DNA of 64,000 nt from the NCBI GenBank assembly GCA_040756745.1, contig JBFLYO010000004.1:1-64000 (forward strand), given 5' to 3'. The DNA comes from JBFLYO01 sp040756745 (lineage in GTDB: Bacteria > Bacteroidota > Ignavibacteria > UBA10030 > UBA6906). Each line of letters opens with the position of its first letter. Position 1 is the first letter of the stretch. Of this stretch, positions 43,400 through 52,201 are shown piece by piece. The notes below the pieces were generated by a model. That model was not told where the DNA came from and made no database searches. It saw nothing but the letters and a program-made list of their open reading frames with translations. Position numbers and translations under genes: made by a program.

Positions 43400-44935
43400 A
43401 TGGCATCACGGCTCCGGGAATTCCTCGGTCATCTGAAGACCTACCAGTTTCAGCTCAAGCACGTCACGGTGCTGCTGTTTGTAATTCTCGTGTTCCAGAT
43501 CGCCGTGTCGTTCCTTCATAAGGCCTCGCTCGAAAAATTCCTCACGAACACGCAGGAGTGGTACCAGCAGGACTCAGCCGAGCGGCTCGCGAACCTGACG
43601 ACCACATCGCTTGAGCTGCTGCTGGAGGAGCGCGCGACGCGGCAGTCCATGGATGAGCGGGAGGCGCGGAAGATGGTGCAGGGTCTCGACATCATCCTCA
43701 GCCAGCAGTTCCTGAGCCAGAACGTGAAAGAAATCTGCGTCCTGGTGCAGGCGGATTCGGGCATTGTCGCGATCGACGAAGGGAAGGTCCTGTACGCGCA
43801 CATGTTCGAAGATCCCATGGGAACGGTGATCCCCGCCGCCTGGCGTCGCCCGCTGCAACCTGCCGCCCCGCACGTGGAGGCGGTTGCGATGTACCGGCGC
43901 TACGCGGAACAGATGCGACAGCAGGAGCAGATCCGGACCGTCGTTGAGGGTAAGCAGACGTTTCACGTGTTTGTGCCGTTCGTGCCGCGGGGCGAATTCG
44001 TCGGCGCGGTCTACATGCGGACTTCACCCGATTTCAGCTTCATCACCCGCAGCGTGATCTCCAGCTACGACGAAACCGCGGTCACGTTCTCGGCATTGAT
44101 CCTGTTCGGACTTCTGGCGATGTACTACATCTCCTCCTACACGCTGGGGGCGCGCAACGAAGCCCAGCGCCAGCTGTTCGAGAAGGAGAAGGAGCGGCTC
44201 TCCGATCAGATCAACCACCAGAAGGAAATGCTCTTTACCAAGCGCATCTATCACACGCACCACAAGGCGGAAAAGATCATGGGCTTCATCAAAGAGGATC
44301 TGCGGATCCTCGGCGAGAGGAACATCGAGGAAGTGAAGGCGAGGGTGATGAAGTACTCCAACTTCATTGCCCGGGTGATCTACGACATGAAGTGGTACGA
44401 CCCGCCGATGCACAGTTACCGCGGTGCGCTCTTCCAGACCAATCTGAACGACGTGCTCCGGTTCCTGGTCCGCGACGTGTTCGAACGGGTGTCGGGCAGC
44501 AGGCGGCAGGCGCGCTTCGAACTTGCCCTTGCACCGTCGCTCCCGGGTGTTGATGTGAACGAGTTCGTAGCGTGGGAGGCCTTCGAACCCATCATCCAGA
44601 ACGCGGTCGAGCACGCGGGAGTACGCGACGTCACGGTCACGGTCCGCTCGGGATTCGACTCCGCGGCGGGGGAGATCACGGTGCAGATCTGCGACAACGG
44701 AGGCGGACTGCCCGCCGATCTGCTCGAAGCGGATGCACAGGGGGTCAAGCGCGTCTTTCAGGAAAGCGCCACCACGAAGAATATCTCCGACCGGCATGCG
44801 GGGTACGGGTGCTACATCGCCCATGAAATTGCGACGCAGCGCTGTGGCTGGCGGCTCGATGCGGCCAATGGCCCGGATGGAGGCGCCTGCTTCACGTTTA
44901 CTATCCCGCGCGGGGCTGAGGCGGCCCATGGCTGA
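43400..44935 (+). CDS. Sensor histidine kinase of glycan-sensing operon
   Basis: This 511-aa protein has TM1 near residues 15-35, an extracytoplasmic sensor (~36-215), TM2 ('FSALILFGLLAMYYISSYTL'), a coiled linker and a C-terminal HATPase domain. N box: 'FEPIIQNAVEHAG'; G1: 'DNGGGLP'; G2: 'GYGCYIAHEI'. The usual H-box is not obvious; the likely dimerisation segment reads 'TKRIYHTHHKAEKIMGFIKE', and the phospho-accepting His is uncertain. Its start lies 10 bp after the binding-protein stop, and its end overlaps the regulator gene by 8 bp. It should phosphorylate the next gene's product when the bound sugar changes the binding protein. Confidence 0.85.
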   Translation: MASRLREFLGHLKTYQFQLKHVTVLLFVILVFQIAVSFLHKASLEKFLTNTQEWYQQDSAERLANLTTTSLELLLEERATRQSMDEREARKMVQGLDIILSQQFLSQNVKEICVLVQADSGIVAIDEGKVLYAHMFEDPMGTVIPAAWRRPLQPAAPHVEAVAMYRRYAEQMRQQEQIRTVVEGKQTFHVFVPFVPRGEFVGAVYMRTSPDFSFITRSVISSYDETAVTFSALILFGLLAMYYISSYTLGARNEAQRQLFEKEKERLSDQINHQKEMLFTKRIYHTHHKAEKIMGFIKEDLRILGERNIEEVKARVMKYSNFIARVIYDMKWYDPPMHSYRGALFQTNLNDVLRFLVRDVFERVSGSRRQARFELALAPSLPGVDVNEFVAWEAFEPIIQNAVEHAGVRDVTVTVRSGFDSAAGEITVQICDNGGGLPADLLEADAQGVKRVFQESATTKNISDRHAGYGCYIAHEIATQRCGWRLDAANGPDGGACFTFTIPRGAEAAHG

Positions 44936-46385
44936 TGGTGGCGTGATCCATGTGCTGCTGATCGAAGACGAAGAATTCGACGTCCGCCGCGTCCGGAACA
45001 CCATTGCCCCGTTCCAGGAGAGCATCCTGATCCGCGATGTGGTGGCCGACGGCCACGCGGCCCTCGACCTGCTGCAACAGAATAAGGACGCCTACGATGT
45101 CGTCATCATGGATTTTCAGATCGCGGGCGGAGTCATGGGCGAGGACCTCATCCACGCGATCAAGCGGGTGGATCCCTCGGTGGAGATCATCATCGTTACA
45201 AAAATGACGATCAACATCTCGGACTTCGCCTTTGCGACGCGACTGCTCAACGCCGGCGCGTTCTGGTACTGCACCAAATACCCCGGTGATATCGAGAGCT
45301 TCATCTATCAGCCTACAGATTTTGTTCTGGGCATCTTCAACGCCCACCGGAAGAAGCAGTTGGAGAAGGAACGAACCAGTTCTCATCGTCGCCTGGCACG
45401 AAACGTCGAGACCCATCTCGAACAGAAGCGCATCCTCGGATCCTCCCCGGCCGTCAGGGAGGTGCACCGGCAGATCCAGAAATGTGCGGAAAGCAACGCC
45501 AATGTGCTGATCTCCGGTGCGTCGGGAACGGGGAAGGAATACATCGCGCTGAATATCCACTATCTCAGTCCGCGGCGGTTCGAGAATTTTGTCCCGATCA
45601 ACTGCGGCAGCATCCCGGACGACCTGGTCGAAAGCGAACTGTTCGGCTATGAGAAGGGGGCGTTCACCGGCGCCAACGCCCGAAAGCTCGGCCTGTTCGA
45701 AGTGGCCAACCACGGGACGCTCTTTCTCGATGAGGTCGCGGAGCTCCCGCTGGCCGCCCAGGTGAAGCTCCTCAGAGTGCTGCAGGAAGGGGAGATCGAA
45801 AAGATCGGCCGGACGGGAAAGATCAAAGTCGATGCGCGCATCATCGCCGCCTCGAACCGGGATCTCCCCGAAGAGGTGGCCGCGGGCCGCTTCCGGGAGG
45901 ACCTCTACTACCGCCTCAACGTGCTGCCGATCACCGTCCCGCTGCTGCGCGAGCGGCGCGAAGACATCCCTGAGTTCATCGGGTTCTTCCTCCGGGAGCT
46001 CTGCAACGACGTCAACCTGAACATCCCGGCAGTCGAGCCGGCGGCGATGAATGCATTGATGGAGTACTCCTGGCCGGGGAACGTGCGCGAACTGAAGAAC
46101 GTTCTCCAGCGTATCCTCTTTGACGCCTCCGGGATCATCACGGCGGAACACGTCGATGCGGCCCTGCGCGGCCTCCGGCGCGTCGAGCTGGAACGGGGTG
46201 AGTTCGTCGTACGCTTCACGCCGGGAACGGCGCTGGGCACATGGCGCGCGATGGAACGCACGCTGCGCGAGAAGTATTTCCGCTTCGTCCGCGCGCACTC
46301 GGCGTCGGATGCAGAAGCGGCAAAGAAGCTGGGGCTCGCCCCGCCGAATTACCACAGGATGTGCAAGGAGCTTGGCATCAAATGA
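44928..46385 (+). CDS. NtrC-family sigma-54-dependent response regulator
   Basis: This 485-aa protein starts at ATG 44928, overlapping the kinase stop. The receiver domain has 'LLIEDEEFD' and the phospho-acceptor D62 in 'VVIMDFQIAG'. The AAA+ domain has Walker A 'GASGTGKE' and the sigma-54 contact 'GAFTGA'. Later motifs are 'GTLFLDEVAELPLAAQVKLL', 'FREDLYYRLNVLPI' and 'YSWPGNVREL'. The end carries a Fis-type helix-turn-helix ('AEAAKKLGLAPPNYHRMCKE'). It should activate sigma-54 promoters when phosphorylated. I did not find a convincing -24/-12 site upstream of the glycan genes in this window. Confidence 0.93.
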   Translation: MADGGVIHVLLIEDEEFDVRRVRNTIAPFQESILIRDVVADGHAALDLLQQNKDAYDVVIMDFQIAGGVMGEDLIHAIKRVDPSVEIIIVTKMTINISDFAFATRLLNAGAFWYCTKYPGDIESFIYQPTDFVLGIFNAHRKKQLEKERTSSHRRLARNVETHLEQKRILGSSPAVREVHRQIQKCAESNANVLISGASGTGKEYIALNIHYLSPRRFENFVPINCGSIPDDLVESELFGYEKGAFTGANARKLGLFEVANHGTLFLDEVAELPLAAQVKLLRVLQEGEIEKIGRTGKIKVDARIIAASNRDLPEEVAAGRFREDLYYRLNVLPITVPLLRERREDIPEFIGFFLRELCNDVNLNIPAVEPAAMNALMEYSWPGNVRELKNVLQRILFDASGIITAEHVDAALRGLRRVELERGEFVVRFTPGTALGTWRAMERTLREKYFRFVRAHSASDAEAAKKLGLAPPNYHRMCKELGIK

Positions 46386-46422
46386 GCGGATCTGACGTTG
46401 AACGACTCACACGGAACAGATC

Positions 46423-48216
46423 ATGAATGCGCGATGGTTCACTGCGGGACTCGTCATCCTCTCGATGTTCGGGAACGGTCGATTGCCGGCACAGAAGCCG
46501 TACCGTGGTGCTGAGTACCGGACGATCGCAACGATGACGTACGGCAGGTTCGAGGTGCGGATGAGGTCCGCCAATGTTTCGGGGATGCTCGCTTCGTTCT
46601 TCACCTATTACGATCCCGCTTCCCCCTGGAACGAGATCGACATCGAGTTGATGGGTCGATACAACGATGAGGCCCAGTTCAACACGATCGTGCCGACACA
46701 GGGGGACAATCATGTGTTCCGGCAGAAACTGGTCTTCAACCCGCACGCGGCGTTCCACGTGTATGCGATCGAGTGGACTCCGCACTATGTTGCATGGCTG
46801 GTTGACGGTGTCGAACGCTACCGCCAGACGGGAGCCCACGTCAGCCAGATTACCCGGCCTCAGAAGTTGATGATGAACGTCTGGCAGCCATCTGATGCGG
46901 GATGGGCGGGCACGTTCACTCCCTCTGCACTGCCGGTCTACGCGTATTACGACTGGGTCAGGTATTACGCGTATACGCCGGACAGCACCGATGAGTTTTC
47001 ATTCCGGTGGAGCGACGATTTCAATGCATTCGACACCGGACGGTGGCAAAAGGCGACCCACACCTGGACGGGGAACAACGCACAGTTCGTTCAGGAGAAT
47101 GACGTGTTCCAGGACGGCTACCTTATCCTGTGCCTTACCTCGAACTCGACGAGCGGTTACAGCGGCGCAGCAGTGACGGATGCTGACGTCGACGCGCCGA
47201 TCCTGCTCTCGGCCCGGGCCTATGATGCGATGATACGGCTTCTCTTCTCAGAACCTCTGGAGAAAGCAACAGCCGAGGACCCGGCGCATTATAGCGCCGC
47301 TGTGGTCGCAGTTCAGCAGGCGACGCTGCTGCCTGGCGGACGTAGCGTCGACCTGCGTGTTTCGGGGGACATGTCGTTGCCGTTTTTCATCTTCGTACAG
47401 GGGATCAACGACACCGCGAGCGTGCCACACACGATGGGCCTGCAGTATGTCAAGGTCGTTCTCCCCCTGCAGTTCCCTGTGAACATCAACGTGGGTGGTC
47501 CGGCCACGGGGTCGTTCCTGGCCGACTCCGTCTGGAGTTTTGCGAAGGAGTACGGCGCGGTCGGCGGAACGGCCTACCAGCGCCCCTCTTCCCTGACGAT
47601 CGACGGGACACAGCAGCCGGAGATTTACCGCTCCGGCCTCTCGGGACTTGCGGGATATAACATCCGCCTCGCCGACGGAGCGTACGACGTCACGCTCATG
47701 ATGGCCGAAACGGAATCGACTTCCGCAGGCCAGCGCGTCTTCTCTGCTTCCGTGGAGGGAGTCCCGGTGTTCTCCAACCTCGACCTCGTGCAGGAATACG
47801 GAGTGCAACGGGCCGTTGACAAAACGGCATCGCACGTTGTTGTCAACGATGGTATTCTGACGATCCGATTCTCGGCCAGTGCGGGCATGCCGTTGCTCAG
47901 CGGCGTCAGTGTGAACAAGGTCATCTCGGGCGTTGGCATGCGACGCGACGCACAGCCCCGATTGCAGTTTGACGTTTTTCCCAATCCCTTCAACGCCTCC
48001 GCGACCGTCCTGTATGCTCTTCCCGGATCCGGCGCCGCGCGATTTTCAGTGTACGACATCCTGGGTAGAGAAGTGAGCAGCCGGCCACTCGATGGGAACG
48101 GGACAGGAGAACAGCGATACTTCTGGAACGCAACAGGACTTCCATCAGGGACCTACATTTGCCGTCTTGCACAGGGAGGACTTCAAATTTCAAAGAGGGT
48201 GGTGTTAGTGAAGTGA
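46423..48216 (+). CDS. T9SS-sorted GH16 beta-glucanase (Fibrobacter-type, circularly permuted)
   Basis: This 597-aa protein has a signal peptide (ending 'RLPAQ'), a GH16 licheninase-like domain, a malectin/CBM57-like domain (~350-500) and a FlgD-like T9SS tail ('VFPNPFNASATV', 'VYDILGREVSSR'). In the catalytic part, 'YRGAEYRT', 'FEVRMRSANVSG' and the active-site 'NEIDIELMG' (E71, D73, E75) come first. The segment that begins ordinary Bacillus-type enzymes ('DDFNAFDTGRW', 'DVFQDGYLILCL') comes after the last strand instead. This order matches the naturally permuted Fibrobacter succinogenes lichenase. It probably cuts beta-1,3-1,4-glucan outside the cell. Confidence 0.88.
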   Translation: MNARWFTAGLVILSMFGNGRLPAQKPYRGAEYRTIATMTYGRFEVRMRSANVSGMLASFFTYYDPASPWNEIDIELMGRYNDEAQFNTIVPTQGDNHVFRQKLVFNPHAAFHVYAIEWTPHYVAWLVDGVERYRQTGAHVSQITRPQKLMMNVWQPSDAGWAGTFTPSALPVYAYYDWVRYYAYTPDSTDEFSFRWSDDFNAFDTGRWQKATHTWTGNNAQFVQENDVFQDGYLILCLTSNSTSGYSGAAVTDADVDAPILLSARAYDAMIRLLFSEPLEKATAEDPAHYSAAVVAVQQATLLPGGRSVDLRVSGDMSLPFFIFVQGINDTASVPHTMGLQYVKVVLPLQFPVNINVGGPATGSFLADSVWSFAKEYGAVGGTAYQRPSSLTIDGTQQPEIYRSGLSGLAGYNIRLADGAYDVTLMMAETESTSAGQRVFSASVEGVPVFSNLDLVQEYGVQRAVDKTASHVVVNDGILTIRFSASAGMPLLSGVSVNKVISGVGMRRDAQPRLQFDVFPNPFNASATVLYALPGSGAARFSVYDILGREVSSRPLDGNGTGEQRYFWNATGLPSGTYICRLAQGGLQISKRVVLVK

Positions 48217-48252
48217 TCCCGAGGTTGTTCCCTCCTGCTTCGATTATCGCTC

Positions 48253-48281
48253 TTGATAATGCAGAATTATCACAATAATAA
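48253..48281 (+). promoter_or_regulatory. Candidate promoter with operator-like palindrome
   Basis: TTGATA (48253-48258), a 17-bp spacer and TAATAA (48276-48281). A perfect inverted repeat TGATAAT/ATTATCA (48254-48260 with 48266-48272, 5-bp centre) fills the space between the boxes and overlaps the -35, as a repressor operator would. It lies in the 220-bp gap before the secreted GH2 gene. Confidence 0.5.
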
Positions 48282-48436
48282 GGAGATTGCAGGCCAACCC
48301 TTCCGCCTCCCGATTTTGTCCGTTTCGTGAGTGAATCCCCGTTCTTCTGGTGGCACGAAATGTGCCCCCTGTACAGAAATACTTCCGTTCCATTCCTGTT
48401 CCTCAATCATTTCGAGAAGAATCTCCTGTTCCCAGC

Positions 48437-50782
48437 ATGATGTCGGGATCCTACGCCTGGCGTACTGTTCATCTGGTGTGTATTGCTATCCTCCTTGTGC
48501 TCTGCGGAGGCGGCAATGCAGCGCGGGCCCAAATTGCCTCACTCCCGTCGACGTTCTCGGTAAGGACCGTGGAGGGGATTGCCGTCCCGTTTCAGAGCGG
48601 GAAACCGGCGCCCCTCTTTGAAAAGCAGCGGCGAGTGACAGTGGGCCTCGGCGGTCTCTGGCGCAAACAGCGCTTCGCAGCCAACGACGTTCTGACGATG
48701 GGGCTGAGGGATTCCGCCGGGTACACGGGCATCGTCTCAGAGGCGGCGGGGCGCATCCTCCCGTCGTACGACGACGGCGGCTGGGCGACAAAGATAATAC
48801 CCGGAGTAGAGAATACCCTCAACGGCTTCAACGTTCGCCCTGAGATCTACGAAGATGGCGTCTGGTACCGCCGATCCTTTGATCTCCCGGATACGCTGAA
48901 CGGCCGCATGGCGCGTCTGATGTTCTACGCGGTCAACTATGTCGCAGACGTTTGGCTGAACGGCGTCTATCTCGGATATCATGAGGGCGGCTATACGCCC
49001 TTCGCGTTCGATGCAACGAGCGCGTTGCGGTTCGACACCACCAACGTCCTCGTGGTCCGAGTCGACAACCCCGCCTGGGGGTCGCGGAACGACATTGTGC
49101 CCTACGGAACCGTCTCGCACAGACCCGACTGGTTCAACTACACGGGGATCATCCATGACGTGTATCTGGAATTCGCGCAGCGCATGTCACTGGCCCGCGT
49201 CGAAGCCGTCCCGCTCGGAACGGACGGCTCTGTGCAACTGACTGCCGTCCTCTGGAACACCTCGGGGACGCCACAGACACCGTCGCTCGCGATCTCCATC
49301 CATGAGGCGATCGTCGACTCCACGACGGTGCAGTCGGAAGTCTCCGCGGCGCTGGCAGGTCAGGTCGTCGCGAGCGCGGCAAGCGGCCAGATTTCCGTCG
49401 CCCCCGATTCCGTGCGGGCCTGGCGGGAAACCGTGACGATCGCCGCACCAAAGCTCTGGTCGCCGAAACACCCTGAGCTCTACATCCTCCGGGCGGTGCT
49501 TTTGTCCGGGGCAGATACGCTGGATGAGCTCTGCACCCAATTCGGCATTCGGACGGTTGCCACGCAGGGGAACACGGTGCTTCTGAATGGGAAGCCGATG
49601 TTCTTTCCCGGCGTCGCGAGGCATGAGGACCATTACCTGTACGGGCGCAGCGTACCCGCGTCGGTAATCTTCAATGACCTGAACATCGTTCTCGGGCTGA
49701 ATGCCACGTTCCTGCGGACAGCACACTATCCGAATCATCCCTACACATACCTCATCGCCGACCGGCTGGGCATCGCCGTGATGGAAGAGATCCCGGTCTG
49801 GTGGTTCGACGAATCGGATGCATGGTTAAAGCAGGACTTCCTTCGCCACATCCATGAACAGATGTGGCGCGAGATGCTCTTCCGCGACAGGAACAGGCCG
49901 AGCATCCTGTTCTGGAGCACATGCAACGAGTGTCTCGATCAGACGAACAGGAGGAACTTCATCCAGCGGTTGAACGCGGAACTCGACGCGCAGTACCCCG
50001 ACGGGCGACTCGTGACGGAGTCCGCCGCGGCAGACCGCCCGGGCCCGGGAGACCCGACGCAACAGGCATGCGACGTGGCGGGGTGGACGATGTACTTCGG
50101 CATCTTCCATGGCGGCACCTATTACGGCGGGACGCGGCAGTTCCTCACCGATGCGAAGACAAGTAATCCGGGGAAGCCTATCCTGAATACGGAGTTCGGG
50201 TACTGGTCCACGGAGGATCTCTCCGAAGCGGCAAGGCAGGTCACGGTGTTTGACTCGACGTTCGCGGCGTTCAATGAATTCGTCGCCGTCGACAGCACGG
50301 GCGTCTACCATCCGGGGAATCCCCTGACAACCACGACCTGGTGGTGCGTGTTCGACTGGTTCACCGTCATCACGGGAAACCAGACGATGGGGCTGTACAC
50401 CATGAATCACACCACGGCCAAGCCCGTGGCGAACCGGCTTCGTTCCACGTATTTCCCCTTCAAGCAGATGAGCGAGACTGCTCTCGTTGGCGTGGTGGAT
50501 GACCGTCAGACCGTCCCGGGAGAATTCCGATTGCTGCAGAATTATCCCAACCCCTTCAACCCCGCGACGACGATTATTGCAGAATGGCCCACCGCCGGAC
50601 CGGTGCGGCTGACGGTGTACGACATCCTCGGGCGCGAGGTTGCACGGTTGATCGACGGCAAGTTGCCCGCAGGCAGGAAGGTCGTGGAGTTTGACGCGCG
50701 ACGGCTTGCGTCGGGAGTGTACTTCTACCGTCTGGTACATGCGGGGAGGGTCGCGACGAAACAGATGCTCCTCGTCCGCTGA
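48437..50782 (+). CDS. T9SS-sorted GH2-family glycoside hydrolase
   Basis: This 781-aa protein starts, by preference, at ATG 48437 because that gives a signal peptide (MMSGSYAWRTVHLVCIAILL, ending 'AARAQ'); the frame is open to a GTG at 48350. It shows a sugar-binding jelly roll ('VWYRRSFDLPDTLNGR', 'VADVWLNGVYLGYHEGGYTP'), an Ig-like domain, and a TIM barrel with 'WSTCNEC' (acid/base E498) and 'ILNTEFGYW' (nucleophile E586). The C-terminus is a T9SS sorting domain ('NYPNPFNPATTI', 'VYDILGREVARL', 'GVYFYRL'). It therefore acts at the surface, unlike the cytoplasmic GH2 at 16519. The next symporter begins 4 bp after its stop. Linkage specificity is not determined. Confidence 0.88.
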   Translation: MMSGSYAWRTVHLVCIAILLVLCGGGNAARAQIASLPSTFSVRTVEGIAVPFQSGKPAPLFEKQRRVTVGLGGLWRKQRFAANDVLTMGLRDSAGYTGIVSEAAGRILPSYDDGGWATKIIPGVENTLNGFNVRPEIYEDGVWYRRSFDLPDTLNGRMARLMFYAVNYVADVWLNGVYLGYHEGGYTPFAFDATSALRFDTTNVLVVRVDNPAWGSRNDIVPYGTVSHRPDWFNYTGIIHDVYLEFAQRMSLARVEAVPLGTDGSVQLTAVLWNTSGTPQTPSLAISIHEAIVDSTTVQSEVSAALAGQVVASAASGQISVAPDSVRAWRETVTIAAPKLWSPKHPELYILRAVLLSGADTLDELCTQFGIRTVATQGNTVLLNGKPMFFPGVARHEDHYLYGRSVPASVIFNDLNIVLGLNATFLRTAHYPNHPYTYLIADRLGIAVMEEIPVWWFDESDAWLKQDFLRHIHEQMWREMLFRDRNRPSILFWSTCNECLDQTNRRNFIQRLNAELDAQYPDGRLVTESAAADRPGPGDPTQQACDVAGWTMYFGIFHGGTYYGGTRQFLTDAKTSNPGKPILNTEFGYWSTEDLSEAARQVTVFDSTFAAFNEFVAVDSTGVYHPGNPLTTTTWWCVFDWFTVITGNQTMGLYTMNHTTAKPVANRLRSTYFPFKQMSETALVGVVDDRQTVPGEFRLLQNYPNPFNPATTIIAEWPTAGPVRLTVYDILGREVARLIDGKLPAGRKVVEFDARRLASGVYFYRLVHAGRVATKQMLLVR

Positions 50783-50785
50783 CCG

Positions 50786-52201
50786 ATGTTCCCCGTTCCG
50801 CGCACGGAGCTGTTTATCGTCCTTCTCGCCGCGTTTGTGGCGATTGCGGGGGCCGGGGTTTATGCGATGCGTCAAGGGCATGGAGGCACCGTGGCAGGCT
50901 ACTTCCTCGCGGGGCGTCTCATGGGCTGGCCGATCCTTGGAGGCTCTCTGTTTGTCACCATTGTCGGATCGCTGGCTGCGCTCTGGGTTGTGATGCCGTC
51001 GGCTTGGAGGCCGGAGCTCTGGATCCTCGTGTCAGGAATTGTCACGGGGATGCTGGTGATCGGACTGGTGTTCATGCCTCGCGTCCGGGATGCCGCCCCA
51101 GTGACGTTCCCCGGTTATGTCGCAGCGCGCTTCGGGAGACGCGTGGGGGTGGCCATGAGTCTCTCATCGATCCTCCTCACCGTTCTCGTCCGGATTCCGG
51201 TGGTGATCGTCCTCGGCGGCGCAGCGCTGCGGTCGCTCCTTGGATGGGATCTCACGATGACGGCGATTCTCGCGATCGTGGTCCCGGGGCTGTTTGCAGT
51301 CGCAGGGGGGTATTCGGCTGTCCTTGCTACCCAGGGCGTGGAGGCGGTGTTCGCCATCGGTGGAATTGCCGTCCTGGCTGTGCGGGGGAGCTGGATGAGC
51401 GAATTCGCCGGCGACGGATGGGGCGGAGTCCCTGGTCAGAGCGTTCCACTGCTCGCCGGAGCAGCGGCAGTGATGGGATTCTGGTACATCTGTGTCGATC
51501 AGTTCACTGTTCAGCGCTCCCTTGCGGCCCGCTCGACGCGGGAGGTGCGAGGTGGTGCGATCTCGGCTGCGGTCCTGACCGTGGCCGCCATCGTGCTCCT
51601 CGCAGCAGCATCCGGAACGACGTTGATGCCGGCACCCGCGGGGGCGCCGGAGCCGGATTTCGCTTCGGGACTGCTTGGAGCCGGAATCCTCTCGATCATC
51701 ATGGCATATGTCTCAGGTCATTTCCTCAGCATGTCGGCGCTTTTCACCTCGGACGTCTTCGCTCTGATCCGCCCCGGCAAGGACGAGACTTCCCTCGTCC
51801 TGGTCGGACGGCTTTGCAGCAGTGTTGCGGCCATTCTGGCGATGCTCACTGCGCTCTCGACCTCGGTCCTTCCGTCGCCTCCCGCGCGCTGGTTTTCCGT
51901 CCCATATATCGTGCTCGCACCCCCCGTCGTGGCCATTACCGTCATCGGGATGCCGTGGCGGCGAATGCACGCGCGGGGAGCACGGTGGGGACTTGCGCTC
52001 GGATGGGTCGGGGGAGCGCTGTTTGCTGCCCTCCGGATGGGTGACGGTGCCCTACCAGAAGCATACCTGGAAGGCGTCCTCGTGTCGTTTCTTGTCGCGG
52101 CTCTTGTGTTGGTCGCGGTCAGTCTCGCGGCGGCACCGCTGACAGCGGGGGCCTCGGCCCCGGCGATGCTTGAACAGGGATGGGGAGGGCGAAAGGGGTG
52201 A
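50786..52201 (+). CDS. Solute:sodium symporter (SSS family), second copy
   Basis: This 471-aa protein has about 13 hydrophobic helices. Signatures are 'GYFLAGRLMGWPILGGSLFV' near TM1-2, 'VAGGYSAVLATQGVEAVFAI' in the core, and 'CVDQFTVQRSLAARSTREVR' at the corresponding loop. It is a paralogue of 40281-41702. It starts 4 bp after the secreted GH2 gene and overlaps the following SurA-like gene by 4 bp (GTGA), so all three are co-expressed. It probably takes up the sugar released by the GH2 enzyme, by sodium symport. Confidence 0.88.
   Translation: MFPVPRTELFIVLLAAFVAIAGAGVYAMRQGHGGTVAGYFLAGRLMGWPILGGSLFVTIVGSLAALWVVMPSAWRPELWILVSGIVTGMLVIGLVFMPRVRDAAPVTFPGYVAARFGRRVGVAMSLSSILLTVLVRIPVVIVLGGAALRSLLGWDLTMTAILAIVVPGLFAVAGGYSAVLATQGVEAVFAIGGIAVLAVRGSWMSEFAGDGWGGVPGQSVPLLAGAAAVMGFWYICVDQFTVQRSLAARSTREVRGGAISAAVLTVAAIVLLAAASGTTLMPAPAGAPEPDFASGLLGAGILSIIMAYVSGHFLSMSALFTSDVFALIRPGKDETSLVLVGRLCSSVAAILAMLTALSTSVLPSPPARWFSVPYIVLAPPVVAITVIGMPWRRMHARGARWGLALGWVGGALFAALRMGDGALPEAYLEGVLVSFLVAALVLVAVSLAAAPLTAGASAPAMLEQGWGGRKG

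Noticed and set aside
41644..43401. 585-aa open frame on the - strand
   Set aside because: It is antisense to the binding-protein gene and crosses the hairpin block. No family motif or ribosome-binding site supports it.
44901..46355. 484-aa open frame on the - strand
   Set aside because: It is antisense to the NtrC-type regulator, which has complete, recognisable domains on the + strand.
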